Shown here piece after piece: positions 16,501 through 24,667 of a stretch of 64,000 nt of DNA. The DNA comes from an uncultured Clostridia bacterium (GTDB lineage Bacteria; Bacillota; Clostridia; Christensenellales; Borkfalkiaceae), in assembly GCA_947628505.1 (NCBI GenBank), contig CANRAD010000006.1, positions 28,446-92,445 of the forward strand, given 5' to 3'. The position numbers were made by a program, and so were the translations under genes. The notes beneath the pieces were generated by a model that had not been told where the DNA came from, searched no databases, and saw only the letters and a program-made list of their open reading frames with translations. Positions within the stretch are counted from its first letter, which is position 1. Every line of letters begins with the position of its first letter.

Positions 16501-16642
16501 GGACGTTTGCAAATACTGCAAGATGGGCGGCAGTTGCGGGTTCCTTGTCGGCAGAGACGGCGACGAGCGCAGAACTCCGTCGGTGAAATGTTCGGAGATT
16601 GCAGCAATCGCCAAAGAAAGCGGAGGTAAAGTCGATGATTGA
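13502..16642 (+). CDS. addB: AddB subunit of the AddAB helicase-nuclease
   Basis: 1046 residues; start ATG 13502 is preferred to 13484 because the TATAAT promoter overlaps the upstream codons. The N-terminal part is the degenerate UvrD-like helicase of AddB, without a good Walker A. The C-terminal RecB-like nuclease has RIDRVD and IIDYKTG (Asp870, Lys872). The four cysteines of the AddB iron-sulfur staple are present: C731 (YFSCPYLAF), then C1003, C1006 and C1012 with C-x2-C-x5-C spacing. With AddA it processes double-strand breaks for RecA loading. Overlaps addA by 8 bases. Confidence 0.92.
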   Translation: MISAYECATLPVALEKLRDICLENERAEVKTIIFCEDRLTLAAERAVCSAVGGTFSSSVYTFARFLASERGKNPAVLSEQGSAMAVRRIIDGNRGSLRLFRKLNAVAAAQSVYDTIALLYSSRVSAEDVKSALGKNFSGATADKLHDIALIYEKYGEYLEESGREDRNRYLKQLSGIIGTSGKIKNSRVVFLGFQALTRTVAECVKAAFAAAADVTGLFIGGKEDLYVNEALTDFRNAAAEFGGAQVFPECGKLNGSAERLRKGLYNPETFSSEPANCDDVFIFEAADEEEEFAYIAANIKKHVLDKGERYGAISVMLPDTGAGARTLQRVFSQYRIPYYCDRRMPLIEHPLCTFVFAYLNCAVYGCLPRDVDVVVAAPFFPADKKDKDIFRNYLLRLANYRGGVRRVPDREITLSAGFDPEAVERVRKKFEEGLAAVSPSAGKNAAQGIRELLSAFGAEEKLSSLAAEFGDDYPAASAFCERIYAGVSDVLDEAESLAGDLPQKEFISVLKSGFSACEISIIPPKADAVFVGDLAATANTGSSVVFAAGLTGDAPGASADTALLTDREINALADIGINVAPKILQVNMRRRETAALNVCAFREALYLSYPVRSGGEECGKSEIISYAEALFKSPSGGKLSPLNGRKLEKSAKAVPYYSCEPTPALKQLVKNRARPDAVAAIYEALSENGFSKEADAAVKLPPEKRLSGAKELYFSYNGVSPTALETYFSCPYLAFMRQGLKVQERDEGAVRALDSGNFIHSVLQDIAAEMGAFEDVEGLEKRAAEIAEEKLSKPPYKALADRKSGQYAAANLKDEAVKVCKGAYLQLKNSSFAVSAVEAQCRINLPMGVNVFGRIDRVDVCGDMVRIIDYKTGTIDCSPSKYYTGSKLQLPLYLLAAAEGKRAVGAYYFPAAVEYREKQDGVFRLQGFMDGGEDVVRASDGNVKQGEKSEYFDAYLNGRKIESAMGGEEFAYFLGYSKLVAGKGAAEMMSGNIAPSPAGDVCKYCKMGGSCGFLVGRDGDERRTPSVKCSEIAAIAKESGGKVDD

Positions 16643-19600
16643 ACCCACTTCCGAACAGCGGGCGGCGATTTCGGCCCGCGGTAAAGTAATAGTTTCCGCG
16701 TCGGCGGGCAGCGGCAAAACTTTCGTCATGATAAAAAAACTCGCCGACGAAATAGCTGGCGGGGCCGAGCTCGACGGCGTTCTCGCGGTAACGTTCACGA
16801 AAAAAGCCGCCGCGCAAATGAAAGAAAAATTGCGCGCGGAGCTCATTTCGCGCGTCGAAAAGGCGGACGGCGCATTGAAAGCGCATCTCAAAGTCCAGCT
16901 CTCCAAAATAAATTCCGCCGCCATATGCACTATCCATTCCCTCTGTTCGCGATTGTTGCGCACATATTTTTACGCGCTCGGAATAGACGGCGGGTTTACG
17001 ATAATGGCGGAGGGCGACGCCGAATCCGAAGAGCTCAAAACGCGCGCCGTCGAAAATCTGTTCGAGAGAAAATACGCTTCCGACGACGCCGGTTTTTACG
17101 ATTTATTGTCGTGTTTTTCCAGAAAGAGAAGCGACGCGTCGTTCAAAAAACTCGTGCTCGCTTCATACGCTTCGGTGCGCACGGTCTGCGGCTATAAAAA
17201 ACTGCTTGAAAGCGCGGAGGAGCTCTATTCCGACAACGGGTTCAAGGCCGTTTGCAAAGAGCTCTCCGATATGATTGCCGCAAAATACCGCGCGTTGCGC
17301 GCCGAGGTGGAGAATTTTGCCGAAAATTTCCCCGAAACGGCAAATAAAGCAATATATATGCGCATTTTCGAGGAGATGGAAACGGCTTTGAAGTGCGCCG
17401 AGCAGGGCGGCATATTCGCGCCCTTGCCGGCTCTCTCCTCTGTGAGAAAACCCGTCGACGGCGAACAAGACAAGGAAGCCGGGGAGAAATACAAGGCTTT
17501 CAGAGCGGAGATTTCGAAAAAATATTTCTCTGCGCGGGGAGATATCGCATCCGAGGCCGAAGAGGAGCGGAAGTTCTTGCAGAGCGGGCGGACGGCCGCG
17601 GAGTTTTCGAAACTGCTGTCGGAGTTCGACGACGAATATTTCTCCGTCAAAACGGACGAAAACAAGCTCGACTACAACGACTTGGAGCATCTCACATTGA
17701 AATTGCTCGAAGACAAAGACGTGCTTGCGGAGATAAACGGAACGTATAAACGGGTGTTCGTGGACGAATATCAGGACGTCAATCCCGTGCAGGAGGCCAT
17801 AATTTCGGCGTTTACGCGGGAGAGTTTTCTTGTCGGCGACGTAAAGCAGGCAATTTACGGGTTCAGGGGCAGTAAGTCGCTCTTTTTCGCCGAAAAGTAT
17901 TCGAGATATCTCTCGGGCGACGGCGAGGCGTTGCGGCTCTCGGAAAATTTCAGAAGCTGCAAAAAAGTAATAGATTTCGTCAACGGGCTCTTTTCGGTAG
18001 CCATGCGCGAGAGCATATGCGGCTTCGATTTTACGAACAATTCCGAGATGACGGCGTCGGGGGCATACCCGCCCGAAAGCGGGCTCGCGCAAATAGCGGT
18101 GTTCGGCAAAGAGCGCAAAGAAGAGCGCAAAAGAGGGGTGTATTCCGTCAAAGACGACGGCAGGAGCGTTTCGCACACGCGCGAGGGGCTCGCGGCGCTG
18201 AAAATAGTGGAAAACGAATTGAAAAGCAAGCGTTACGATCCCGCCGCGGGCGGCTACGTCGACATTCAACCCGGCGATATATGCATACTTACGCGCAAGA
18301 ACGGCGGCGGTTCGGCCGAAGGGATAACGCGCGCGTTGAAGGACGCCGGATATCAGGTTTCCGGCGTGCAGGAGACGAATATATGCCGCTTGCCCGAGGT
18401 TAAAAAAATCATAGATATTCTCTCGCTGATAGATAACGCCGAACAGGACGTGCCGTTGGTAACCGCTCTGCTTTCGCCGATAGGCGGATTGACGGAGAAC
18501 GACCTCGCGACCGTCAGAGTGGCGTTGAAAAGGGAGAAAAAGCTCTCTTTCAGAGAATGTTGCGCGGCATACGCCGCGGCCGCGGACACTCCCGTCGCGG
18601 CAAAGTTGAAAGCGTTTTACGAAAAGCTCTCGGAATATGTGAAACTTGCGGAGATTCTGACGGCGGGAGAGCTTATAGACAAGATACTTGCGGACGCGGG
18701 TTACGAGGCCGCGTATTCGGCGGGGAACGGCGAAAAGCTCGCCGCGGTTTTAAGGCTCGCCGCGGAGGGGGACAAACTTCCGCTCGCGGCCTTCCTCGCA
18801 AAGATAAAAGCGGGGGGATATAATATCCCCGCGCCGGCGGCGGCTCCCTCCGACAGTATTAAGGTAATGACCATGCACGCCGCCAAGGGACTTGAATTTC
18901 CCGTGGTGATAATTTCGGACATATGCCGCACTTTCAAGGGCGCGGACTATTCCGAACTGCCCTTCGACGACAAGTACGGGTTTGCCGCGAAGCGATACGA
19001 CAGGGAGAATATGACGTTCGGACCGACCGTTCTTTCGAGATTGTGCAAACTCAGGGCGGACAGAGAAGAGCTGAAAAACGAGTTGAATTTGTTTTACGTG
19101 GCGTGCACGCGGGCAATGAACAAGCTGTACGTGCTCGCCGAAGAGGAAGAGGAATATTCCGCCGCGCGCGCGGCGGAAGCGCGCGCGTACAGCCAGACTT
19201 TCGATATGTCGCGCTTGCCGCGCGCCGACATAGGCGAGCTTACGGATTTCGACGCACATTCCGGGCCTTCCGTTTTTATAGGAGAGGCGGATAAAACCGT
19301 AAAAGCGGAGATATGTTCGCGTTTTATGCGCGAATACGCCTATTCGGCGAGCGTGGATTTGCCCGTTAAAAGCTCCGCTTCGGCAATTATGAGAATGAGA
19401 GACGGCGAGCCGTACTCCGCCGAGAAAAAACTCTTCGGCGGCGAGGGTGAAACGGGCACCGAAAGGGGCACCGCCTATCACAGATTTCTCGAACTGTGCG
19501 ATTTCTCCTTAAAAGACGAAAAAGATATCGCCCGCGAACTCTCCGATTTCGTCGCCGAAGGACTTATGCCGGCCGGGCAGGCGGCGCTGGTCGCTCCCGC

Positions 19601-19952
19601 GGAAGCGGCGGCTATTCTGGCGATGCCGGCGTTCGCCTCGTTGAACGGCGCCGAGATTTACCGCGAGCGGGAATTTTTGTGCATGCTGAGCGCGCGCGAC
19701 GCGCTCGGCGAACCGGCGGAGGACGGCGTGCTCGTGCAAGGCGCGATAGATCTGCTCATAAAAACGCCGTCCGGCTGGAAAATAGTCGACTATAAATATT
19801 CCGGCAAGAGCGATGAGGAACTCATCCTGAAATATTCGCCGCAACTCGCGCTCTATAAAAAGGCCGTGGCGGCGGCGACGGGCGCGGACGAAAAGCATAT
19901 CGAAACTTCCGTCATAAACATATTCCGTCTGCGGCAGATCGATTTACCCTAA
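16635..19952 (+). CDS. addA: AddA subunit of the AddAB helicase-nuclease
   Basis: 1105 residues from ATG 16635, which has GGAGG 9 bases upstream and overlaps the end of addB. UvrD/Rep superfamily 1 helicase: Q motif EPTSEQRAAI, Walker A SASAGSGKT (near residue 23-31), Walker B FVDEYQDVNPVQ (near 375), motif III GDVKQAIYGFRG, motif V/VI TMHAAKGLEFPVV and LFYVACTRA. The C-terminal PD-(D/E)XK nuclease has GAIDLL and KIVDYKYSG. Slightly shorter than the usual ~1200 residues. Functions with AddB in recombinational repair. Confidence 0.95.
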   Translation: MIEPTSEQRAAISARGKVIVSASAGSGKTFVMIKKLADEIAGGAELDGVLAVTFTKKAAAQMKEKLRAELISRVEKADGALKAHLKVQLSKINSAAICTIHSLCSRLLRTYFYALGIDGGFTIMAEGDAESEELKTRAVENLFERKYASDDAGFYDLLSCFSRKRSDASFKKLVLASYASVRTVCGYKKLLESAEELYSDNGFKAVCKELSDMIAAKYRALRAEVENFAENFPETANKAIYMRIFEEMETALKCAEQGGIFAPLPALSSVRKPVDGEQDKEAGEKYKAFRAEISKKYFSARGDIASEAEEERKFLQSGRTAAEFSKLLSEFDDEYFSVKTDENKLDYNDLEHLTLKLLEDKDVLAEINGTYKRVFVDEYQDVNPVQEAIISAFTRESFLVGDVKQAIYGFRGSKSLFFAEKYSRYLSGDGEALRLSENFRSCKKVIDFVNGLFSVAMRESICGFDFTNNSEMTASGAYPPESGLAQIAVFGKERKEERKRGVYSVKDDGRSVSHTREGLAALKIVENELKSKRYDPAAGGYVDIQPGDICILTRKNGGGSAEGITRALKDAGYQVSGVQETNICRLPEVKKIIDILSLIDNAEQDVPLVTALLSPIGGLTENDLATVRVALKREKKLSFRECCAAYAAAADTPVAAKLKAFYEKLSEYVKLAEILTAGELIDKILADAGYEAAYSAGNGEKLAAVLRLAAEGDKLPLAAFLAKIKAGGYNIPAPAAAPSDSIKVMTMHAAKGLEFPVVIISDICRTFKGADYSELPFDDKYGFAAKRYDRENMTFGPTVLSRLCKLRADREELKNELNLFYVACTRAMNKLYVLAEEEEEYSAARAAEARAYSQTFDMSRLPRADIGELTDFDAHSGPSVFIGEADKTVKAEICSRFMREYAYSASVDLPVKSSASAIMRMRDGEPYSAEKKLFGGEGETGTERGTAYHRFLELCDFSLKDEKDIARELSDFVAEGLMPAGQAALVAPAEAAAILAMPAFASLNGAEIYREREFLCMLSARDALGEPAEDGVLVQGAIDLLIKTPSGWKIVDYKYSGKSDEELILKYSPQLALYKKAVAAATGADEKHIETSVINIFRLRQIDLP

Positions 19953-19978
19953 ACGTAGTCAAAAAACGACAATATATA

Positions 19979-20008
19979 TTAACGTTTTTTCACTTTTCGG
20001 GCTATAAT
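19979..20008 (+). promoter_or_regulatory. Promoter with short distance to the ATG
   Basis: TTAACG (19979-19984), 18 bases, TATAAT (20003-20008), then 9 bases to ATG 20018; predicted 5' leader of about three bases. Confidence 0.6.
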
Positions 20009-20017
20009 CAAGTTGAA

Positions 20018-20629
20018 ATGTTCTCGTCGTTTGCGGAGAAACTCCGCTCTGTATTCGAAAAATTGCCCTTCGACGCCGTTGTATGGTTCGTGTGGGGCTC
20101 GTTTGCGGCGATATATGTCGCGGTTTTTCTGATTTTTCTCATGCGCGCGGGATTGCGGTCTGCTTCGAAACGACCGTTTTTGTACCTCGTGAACGCATAT
20201 TCCGCCATCACGCTTTCCATGTTTTTGCTGGCGACGGAAACGGCGCAGGCCGTATTTGTCGCTGCGCTTTTCTGGACGGTGGGATATATTCTTTACGGCG
20301 CGCTCTGTTTTTTCACGCGCGAGCGGCGCGAAAAGCCCGATCCGTCGGCGCAGACGGCGGCAACTTATCTGACGCAACGCGCCCCCGTCAAGGCACAGAG
20401 AAGCGCGCTCCCGCCCGCCCGTTTGAACGTGCGGCTCGAACACGCCGTAACGGTAACGGATAAACTCCTTGCGAAAAATCTCGGCAAAGGGGACAGACAA
20501 GAGCTCGAAAAACTGAAAAACACCCTCGCCGTGCTGAGGGTGAAGGGCACTTTGACGCCTTCCGAGGCGGAAATTCTCAACGAAAATTTCAATACGCTTT
20601 TAAAACTTATGGCAAAATACGACGTATAG
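20018..20629 (+). CDS. Membrane protein with three predicted helices, function unknown
   Basis: 203 residues. Three hydrophobic segments at about residues 20-46, 60-75 and 80-98, then a basic cytoplasmic region. The C-terminal ~70 residues (VTDKLLAKNLGKGDRQELEK ... LTPSEAEILNENFNTLLKLM) are helical and soluble. No family recognised. It has its own promoter and terminator, so it is monocistronic. It lies between addA and the convergent rubrerythrin gene without evident link to either. Confidence 0.72.
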   Translation: MFSSFAEKLRSVFEKLPFDAVVWFVWGSFAAIYVAVFLIFLMRAGLRSASKRPFLYLVNAYSAITLSMFLLATETAQAVFVAALFWTVGYILYGALCFFTRERREKPDPSAQTAATYLTQRAPVKAQRSALPPARLNVRLEHAVTVTDKLLAKNLGKGDRQELEKLKNTLAVLRVKGTLTPSEAEILNENFNTLLKLMAKYDV

Positions 20630-20640
20630 CCTTTAACGCA

Positions 20641-20678
20641 AATAAAAAAGCGGAGCGCAAAGGGCGCTCCGCTTTTTC
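20641..20678. terminator. Bidirectional terminator
   Basis: AAAAAAGCGGAGCG / CGCTCCGCTTTTT stem between converging genes. Confidence 0.9.
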
Positions 20679-20688
20679 AACGTGTTTT

Positions 20689-21309
20689 TCAGTAGTTTTT
20701 GGCTTCGATTTCGAAGAATGCCTGCGGATGCGCGCAGACGGGGCAGACTTCCGGAGCTTTTTCGCTTACGACCACATGTCCGCAGTTGCGGCATTTCCAG
20801 ACGTGGATGCCCGTCTTCTTTGCGAATACTTCGTCGTTTTCGATATTTGCGGCGAGCGCGAGATATCTTTCCTCGTGTCTCTTTTCAATCGCCGCAACGC
20901 CGCGGAATTTCTCCGCGAGTTCGTGGAAGCCCTCTTCGTCGGCCACTTTCGCGAATTCGGCGTACATATTCGTCCATTCCTCGTGTTCGCCGGCCGCCGC
21001 CGCTTTGAGGTTTTCGAGCGTGCCGCCTATGCCGCCGAGTTCTTTGAACCAAAGTTTTGCGTGTTCCTTTTCGTTGTCGGCAGTCTCGTTGAAGAGCGCC
21101 GCTATCTGCTCGTAGCCCTCTTTTTTTGCTTTGGAAGCGAAATAGGAATACTTGTTGCGCGCTTGACTTTCGCCGGCGAAGGCATACCAGAGATTGGCCT
21201 CGGTTTTACTGCCCTTGAGAGTGGGCGCGCTCTTTTTTTCCGCCTTGGCGCCGCAAACGGGGCAGACGTCGCCCTCGAATTCCGCACCGCATACTTTACA
21301 TATGTTCAT
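20689..21309 (-). CDS. rbr: Rubrerythrin with an additional N-terminal zinc ribbon
   Basis: 206 residues from the ATG with GGAGGAAAATT just upstream (an earlier in-frame ATG at 21348 is rejected). Peroxide reductase protecting anaerobes. Three parts: N-terminal rubredoxin-like CKVCG...CPVCG ribbon (residues 4-20), ferritin-like di-iron domain with [45 protein letters not shown] and [11 protein letters not shown], and C-terminal rubredoxin (WKCRNCGHV ... [12 protein letters not shown]). Classic rubrerythrin has only the C-terminal rubredoxin. Probably monocistronic. Confidence 0.95.
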   Translation of the reverse strand: MNICKVCGAEFEGDVCPVCGAKAEKKSAPTLKGSKTEANLWYAFAGESQARNKYSYFASKAKKEGYEQIAALFNETADNEKEHAKLWFKELGGIGGTLENLKAAAAGEHEEWTNMYAEFAKVADEEGFHELAEKFRGVAAIEKRHEERYLALAANIENDEVFAKKTGIHVWKCRNCGHVVVSEKAPEVCPVCAHPQAFFEIEAKNY

Positions 21310-21389
21310 AATTTTCCTCCGAATTTGAGATACGTATATATTATACAATATTTTGTCGGATTGTCAATAACGGCGAGAGCTTTTTTCAT

Positions 21390-21899
21390 TCAGAACGTCT
21401 TCAAGTTGGCCTGCACGTATTCGCCGGCCTGTTGCGCCTTGATCAACGCCTCCTCGGTGAGCGGCGTGCCCTTTCTGAGAATAATCTTGCCGTCTTTTTC
21501 CACGTCGTCTTTCAAAAGCCGCATTTTCTTCACGATAACCACGTCGCCCATGGCAAGGCTTTCGGCAGGATAGCGTTTTTTGCCTATTTTCGCGCCCGTT
21601 ATTCTGTCCTTCGTCAGAATAAAATCCTCCAAAACGCCGAGATATTTCCCGCTTTCGTCGAAGCACGCTCTGCCGAGTCTGAGCGGCAAAGAGTTCTTTT
21701 CGGCCGTGCCGCCGTCCTCGAAAATTATTTTCTCCTTGAAACTTATAACGCTGTTTATGTCAACGCGGAATTTTCTTTCGTTTTCGTCTGCGCATACAAG
21801 ACACACGACTTTCCCCGCGCGGGCGTTGACCGATATAACGTAGCCGCGCTTTCCGGCCGTGCTTTCGATAATTTTGCCGCAGAAATCGGAAACTTTCAT
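21390..21899 (-). CDS. PRC-barrel-like protein
   Basis: 169 residues with two PRC-barrel-like units: FCGKIIESTAGKRGYVISVN near the N-terminus and LGRACFDESGKYLGVLEDFI in the middle, each showing the G-x-V/I-x-(D/S) turn followed by beta strands. PRC barrels occur in RimM and in envelope or photosynthetic proteins. Here there is no signal or membrane segment. Similar stand-alone proteins are common in Clostridia near sporulation or envelope genes, but no such neighbour is seen. Function unknown. Confidence 0.7.
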   Translation of the reverse strand: MKVSDFCGKIIESTAGKRGYVISVNARAGKVVCLVCADENERKFRVDINSVISFKEKIIFEDGGTAEKNSLPLRLGRACFDESGKYLGVLEDFILTKDRITGAKIGKKRYPAESLAMGDVVIVKKMRLLKDDVEKDGKIILRKGTPLTEEALIKAQQAGEYVQANLKTF

Positions 21900-21982
21900 A
21901 AATAATTACTCCTTACGCTCTACTATATGGCCGAGGTGAGCGTTATTTTCGCGGAGTTCTTACGTTTATTTGTCGAAAACTC

Positions 21983-22189
21983 TCAATCTCTTTTGCAATA
22001 CTCCTCAAAAAGGTCGTTGGGCGTACATTCGAGTATTTCGCACAGTGCCTGCAAATTTTCAAACTTTATGCTCTTCGTCTGGTTGTATACAAGTCTGTTA
22101 AAGTTTTGAAAGCTGAGCCCGAGTTGCATATTCAACCAATACTTTGTCTTGCCTTTTTCTTTTAATATGTCAAGCACGCGCAGTTTCAT
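21983..22189 (-). CDS. Small XRE-family HTH regulator
   Basis: 68 residues, single Cro/CI HTH of the YozG-like subgroup: VLDILKEKGKTKYWLNMQLG, then FQNFNRLVYNQTKSIKFENL, ending LCEILECTPNDLFEEY. It has an AGGTGAG ribosome site. It is divergent from the lipoprotein at 22316, with two related 16-bp palindromes in the gap, repeating the arrangement at 2479-3647. Likely represses itself and the lipoprotein gene. Confidence 0.92.
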   Translation of the reverse strand: MKLRVLDILKEKGKTKYWLNMQLGLSFQNFNRLVYNQTKSIKFENLQALCEILECTPNDLFEEYCKRD

Positions 22190-22208
22190 TATCTCACCTA
22201 TACGATAT

Positions 22209-22295
22209 ATAATGCATACATTATATTTATTTATTCGCTTGACAAATAGACGTTATTGTTATTATAATGATAACAATAGCTAATGTATACATTAG
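22209..22295. promoter_or_regulatory. Operator pair and promoter between XRE gene and lipoprotein gene
   Basis: Near-perfect palindrome ATAATGCATACATTAT (22209-22224) and perfect palindrome CTAATGTATACATTAG (22280-22295), centres 71 bases apart (about seven turns). Between them a plus-strand promoter TTGACA (22239-22244), 18 bases, TATAAT (22263-22268), whose -10 sits in a further inverted repeat ATTGTTAT-N7-ATAACAAT. Likely bound by the adjacent XRE protein. Confidence 0.75.
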
Positions 22296-22315
22296 ATATA
22301 GGAGAAATTTACAAG

Positions 22316-23161
22316 ATGAAAAAATTTTTAACGGCGTTTATCTCATTGGTCATATGTTTTGCAATGTCGCTGTGCTTTGCCGCTTGCAAGGACGACAACA
22401 GTGGTAATGCGAGCGGCACGGACGGCGGCAACAGTGATGGCGACAATACGGGCGGCAACGGCGGTACGACTCCCGAAATTTCCGCTGTACTCACAAAAGA
22501 AGAATGGAAAAGTGCGTTTGACGGCTGCGGCAATTATATATATCAAACAGACAGTTTTGAGGCAAAAGTTATCGTAAAAATAGACGGAGGAATAATATAT
22601 GTATACAATGAAGTATATCCTAACCCCGCATATACCACTCCGGAGCCGACAAAACAGATCACATATTATGCAGGTGATGGCGTATACTACAATTTTATTT
22701 ATTCGCCGACTGAAGCGTTTAAGGGACAATGGGTGAGGCAGACATTTACGGAAACCACCGCTGTCGACGGCCACATTATCGGACCGACAATGATTTCGCA
22801 ATATGAATCGCAATTGTCCGCGCTTAAATTAACAATGGACATATTTGCCGACGCTTACGATTCTTTCAACGCCAATGCGCAAACAGGCGCCTATTGCTGC
22901 GCACAATTGACAACGCCGATAGAGACCTATTATGGTGAAACAAATCAGACGTTGAGAAATATTAACGTTAGATTCGACGGAAAGAGTATAGCGAACATTA
23001 CATTTACAGTGGATAAGATAGATTTTGGTGCGCTACATATGGGAGATGGATATGTTCCGGCTGCTACATGCTCATATTCCGATTTCGGCAAAGTGGAAAT
23101 CGACCTGCCTACGGAATTTGTGGAATGGTCAGGGCTTTTGGGTGATATCGTTGCACCTTAA
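22316..23161 (+). CDS. Predicted lipoprotein, same family as 2479-3318
   Basis: 281 residues. Lipobox FAAC after a Lys-Lys hydrophobic signal, then a long Gly/Asn/Asp-rich flexible linker (about residues 25-52). The mature domain starts LTKEEWKSAF and includes GAYCCAQL, INVRFDGKSIANITFTV and a final YSDFGKVEIDLP. These align in order with the lipoprotein at 2479-3318 (ESEWEEA, KHCYTGTKL, IEISFEDKKLTKIVV, LYDYGTTVI). GGAG ribosome site 10 bases before ATG 22316. Lower GC than neighbours. Function unknown; regulated by the divergent XRE gene in all likelihood. Confidence 0.85.
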   Translation: MKKFLTAFISLVICFAMSLCFAACKDDNSGNASGTDGGNSDGDNTGGNGGTTPEISAVLTKEEWKSAFDGCGNYIYQTDSFEAKVIVKIDGGIIYVYNEVYPNPAYTTPEPTKQITYYAGDGVYYNFIYSPTEAFKGQWVRQTFTETTAVDGHIIGPTMISQYESQLSALKLTMDIFADAYDSFNANAQTGAYCCAQLTTPIETYYGETNQTLRNINVRFDGKSIANITFTVDKIDFGALHMGDGYVPAATCSYSDFGKVEIDLPTEFVEWSGLLGDIVAP

Positions 23162-23187
23162 AACCGCAAAAGTCTGATCACGGCGGC

Positions 23188-23223
23188 AGGGGCGGACGAA
23201 ATTTTAGTTCGCCCCGTTTTTTA
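23188..23223 (+). terminator. Terminator of the lipoprotein gene
   Basis: GGGGCG / CGCCCC stem with AT-rich loop followed by a T-run. Confidence 0.75.
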
Positions 23224-23232
23224 TATTTTTTT

Positions 23233-23280
23233 ATAAAACTTTACATATGACTTGACAGGTGTAAAGTTTTATTGTAAAGT
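23233..23280 (+). promoter_or_regulatory. nad operon promoter inside a large inverted repeat (putative NiaR operator)
   Basis: Perfect 13-base arms ATAAAACTTTACA (23233-23245) and TGTAAAGTTTTAT (23260-23272) with a 14-base loop that contains TTGACA (23252-23257). A third TGTAAAGT follows at 23273-23280 and overlaps the likely -10 (TAAAGT, 23275-23280, spacer 17). NiaR, encoded at the end of the operon, is the obvious repressor. Confidence 0.8.
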
Positions 23281-23341
23281 AAAGTTGGCTGTGCGCGGGA
23301 ACGGTATCCCGCGGCGGTATTTCCGCTTAAAGAGGCTCGGA

Positions 23342-24667
23342 TTGAAAGATTTTTACGACGTAATCATAGTGGGCACAGGCGTGGCGGGGCTCAACTGCGC
23401 GTTGCATCTGCCCGCGGACAAAAAAATTGCGGTGATATGCAAAAACACGCCGGACAAGAGCGACAGCTATCTCGCTCAGGGCGGTATCTGCCGTTTGCAG
23501 GGGCGCGAGGACTTCGAGAGTTACTTCGCCGATACAATGCGCGCGGGGCACTCCGAAAACAATCCCGCCGCGGTCGAGTGTATGATAGAGCACTCGGAGG
23601 AAATAACCGACGAGCTCATTTCTTTGGGAGTGGAATTTGCGCGCAATCCGGACGGCTCGCTCGCGTTCACGCGCGAGGGCGGTCATTCGCGGAACAGAAT
23701 ATGTTTTCACGAGGACTGCACGGGCAAGGAGATAACTTCGACGCTGATGCGGAAAACTTCGCAACTCAAAAACGTTCGCATATTCCCCGAAACCACCATG
23801 CTCGACGTAATATCCGCCGACAACGAATGTTTCGGAATAGTCGCCATGGATAACGGCACGCGCAAAATAACCTATATGTTCGCCGATTACACCGTTATGG
23901 CGTGCGGCGGCATAGGCGGAATATTCACGCACTCCACCAATTTCAGGCTTCTGACGGGCGACGGCGTGGCGATATGTCTCAAACACGGCGTGGCGGTGGA
24001 CAATATAAACTATATTCAGATACACCCCACGACGCTTTACACCGAGAGCCGCGCGGGCAGGAGTTTTCTAATCTCCGAATCCGTGCGCGGCGAAGGCGCC
24101 GTTCTGCTCGATAAAAACTTCAAAAGATTCTGCAACGAGCTCGATCCGCGAGACGTGGTAACCGCGGCCATATATAAACAGATGAAAAAGGACGGAACGC
24201 CCTTCGTCTGGCTCGATATGCGCACCATACCGGCGGACGAAGTGCGCGCGCATTTCCCCTCCATCGTGGAGAAGTGCAAAGAGGCGGGATACGACGTCTT
24301 TTCGGAGTGTATTCCCGTCGTGCCCGCGCAACACTATTTCATGGGCGGAATAAGGAGCGATTTGCAGGGTCGGACGACTATGAAGCGGCTTTATGCGGTG
24401 GGCGAAACGTGCTGTAACGGCGTTCACGGGGCAAACAGGCTCGCCTCGAATTCGCTTTTGGAGAGCTTGCTCTTTTCGAAGCGCGCGGCGCTCGATATCG
24501 CGGAGAATTTTTCGCCCGCGGACAAAAAGACCGCGGAATATGCCGCGGATAATCTCGATAAAAAAGAATACGAACAACCGGAAAAACTTATGGAAAGCTA
24601 TAAAGAAGCTATAAAAAAAGCAATAAAGGAGGCTGAAAATGCTAAACCCCATTTCGGGCGTGCTTAA
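23342..24667 (+). CDS. nadB: L-aspartate oxidase NadB
   Basis: 441 residues from a TTG start at 23342, which has AAAGAGG 7 bases upstream; a longer ATG reading from 23252 begins within the promoter. FAD site VIIVGTGVAGLNCALHLP, succinate-dehydrogenase-like DSYLAQGGI, REGGHSRNRI, the HPTTLY substrate loop and the end signature RLYAVGETCCNGVHGANRLA. It oxidises aspartate to iminoaspartate for NAD synthesis. Short form compared with the ~540-residue E. coli enzyme. Operon with nadC (29-base overlap) and niaR; nadA is not next to it. Confidence 0.94.
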   Translation: MKDFYDVIIVGTGVAGLNCALHLPADKKIAVICKNTPDKSDSYLAQGGICRLQGREDFESYFADTMRAGHSENNPAAVECMIEHSEEITDELISLGVEFARNPDGSLAFTREGGHSRNRICFHEDCTGKEITSTLMRKTSQLKNVRIFPETTMLDVISADNECFGIVAMDNGTRKITYMFADYTVMACGGIGGIFTHSTNFRLLTGDGVAICLKHGVAVDNINYIQIHPTTLYTESRAGRSFLISESVRGEGAVLLDKNFKRFCNELDPRDVVTAAIYKQMKKDGTPFVWLDMRTIPADEVRAHFPSIVEKCKEAGYDVFSECIPVVPAQHYFMGGIRSDLQGRTTMKRLYAVGETCCNGVHGANRLASNSLLESLLFSKRAALDIAENFSPADKKTAEYAADNLDKKEYEQPEKLMESYKEAIKKAIKEAENAKPHFGRA

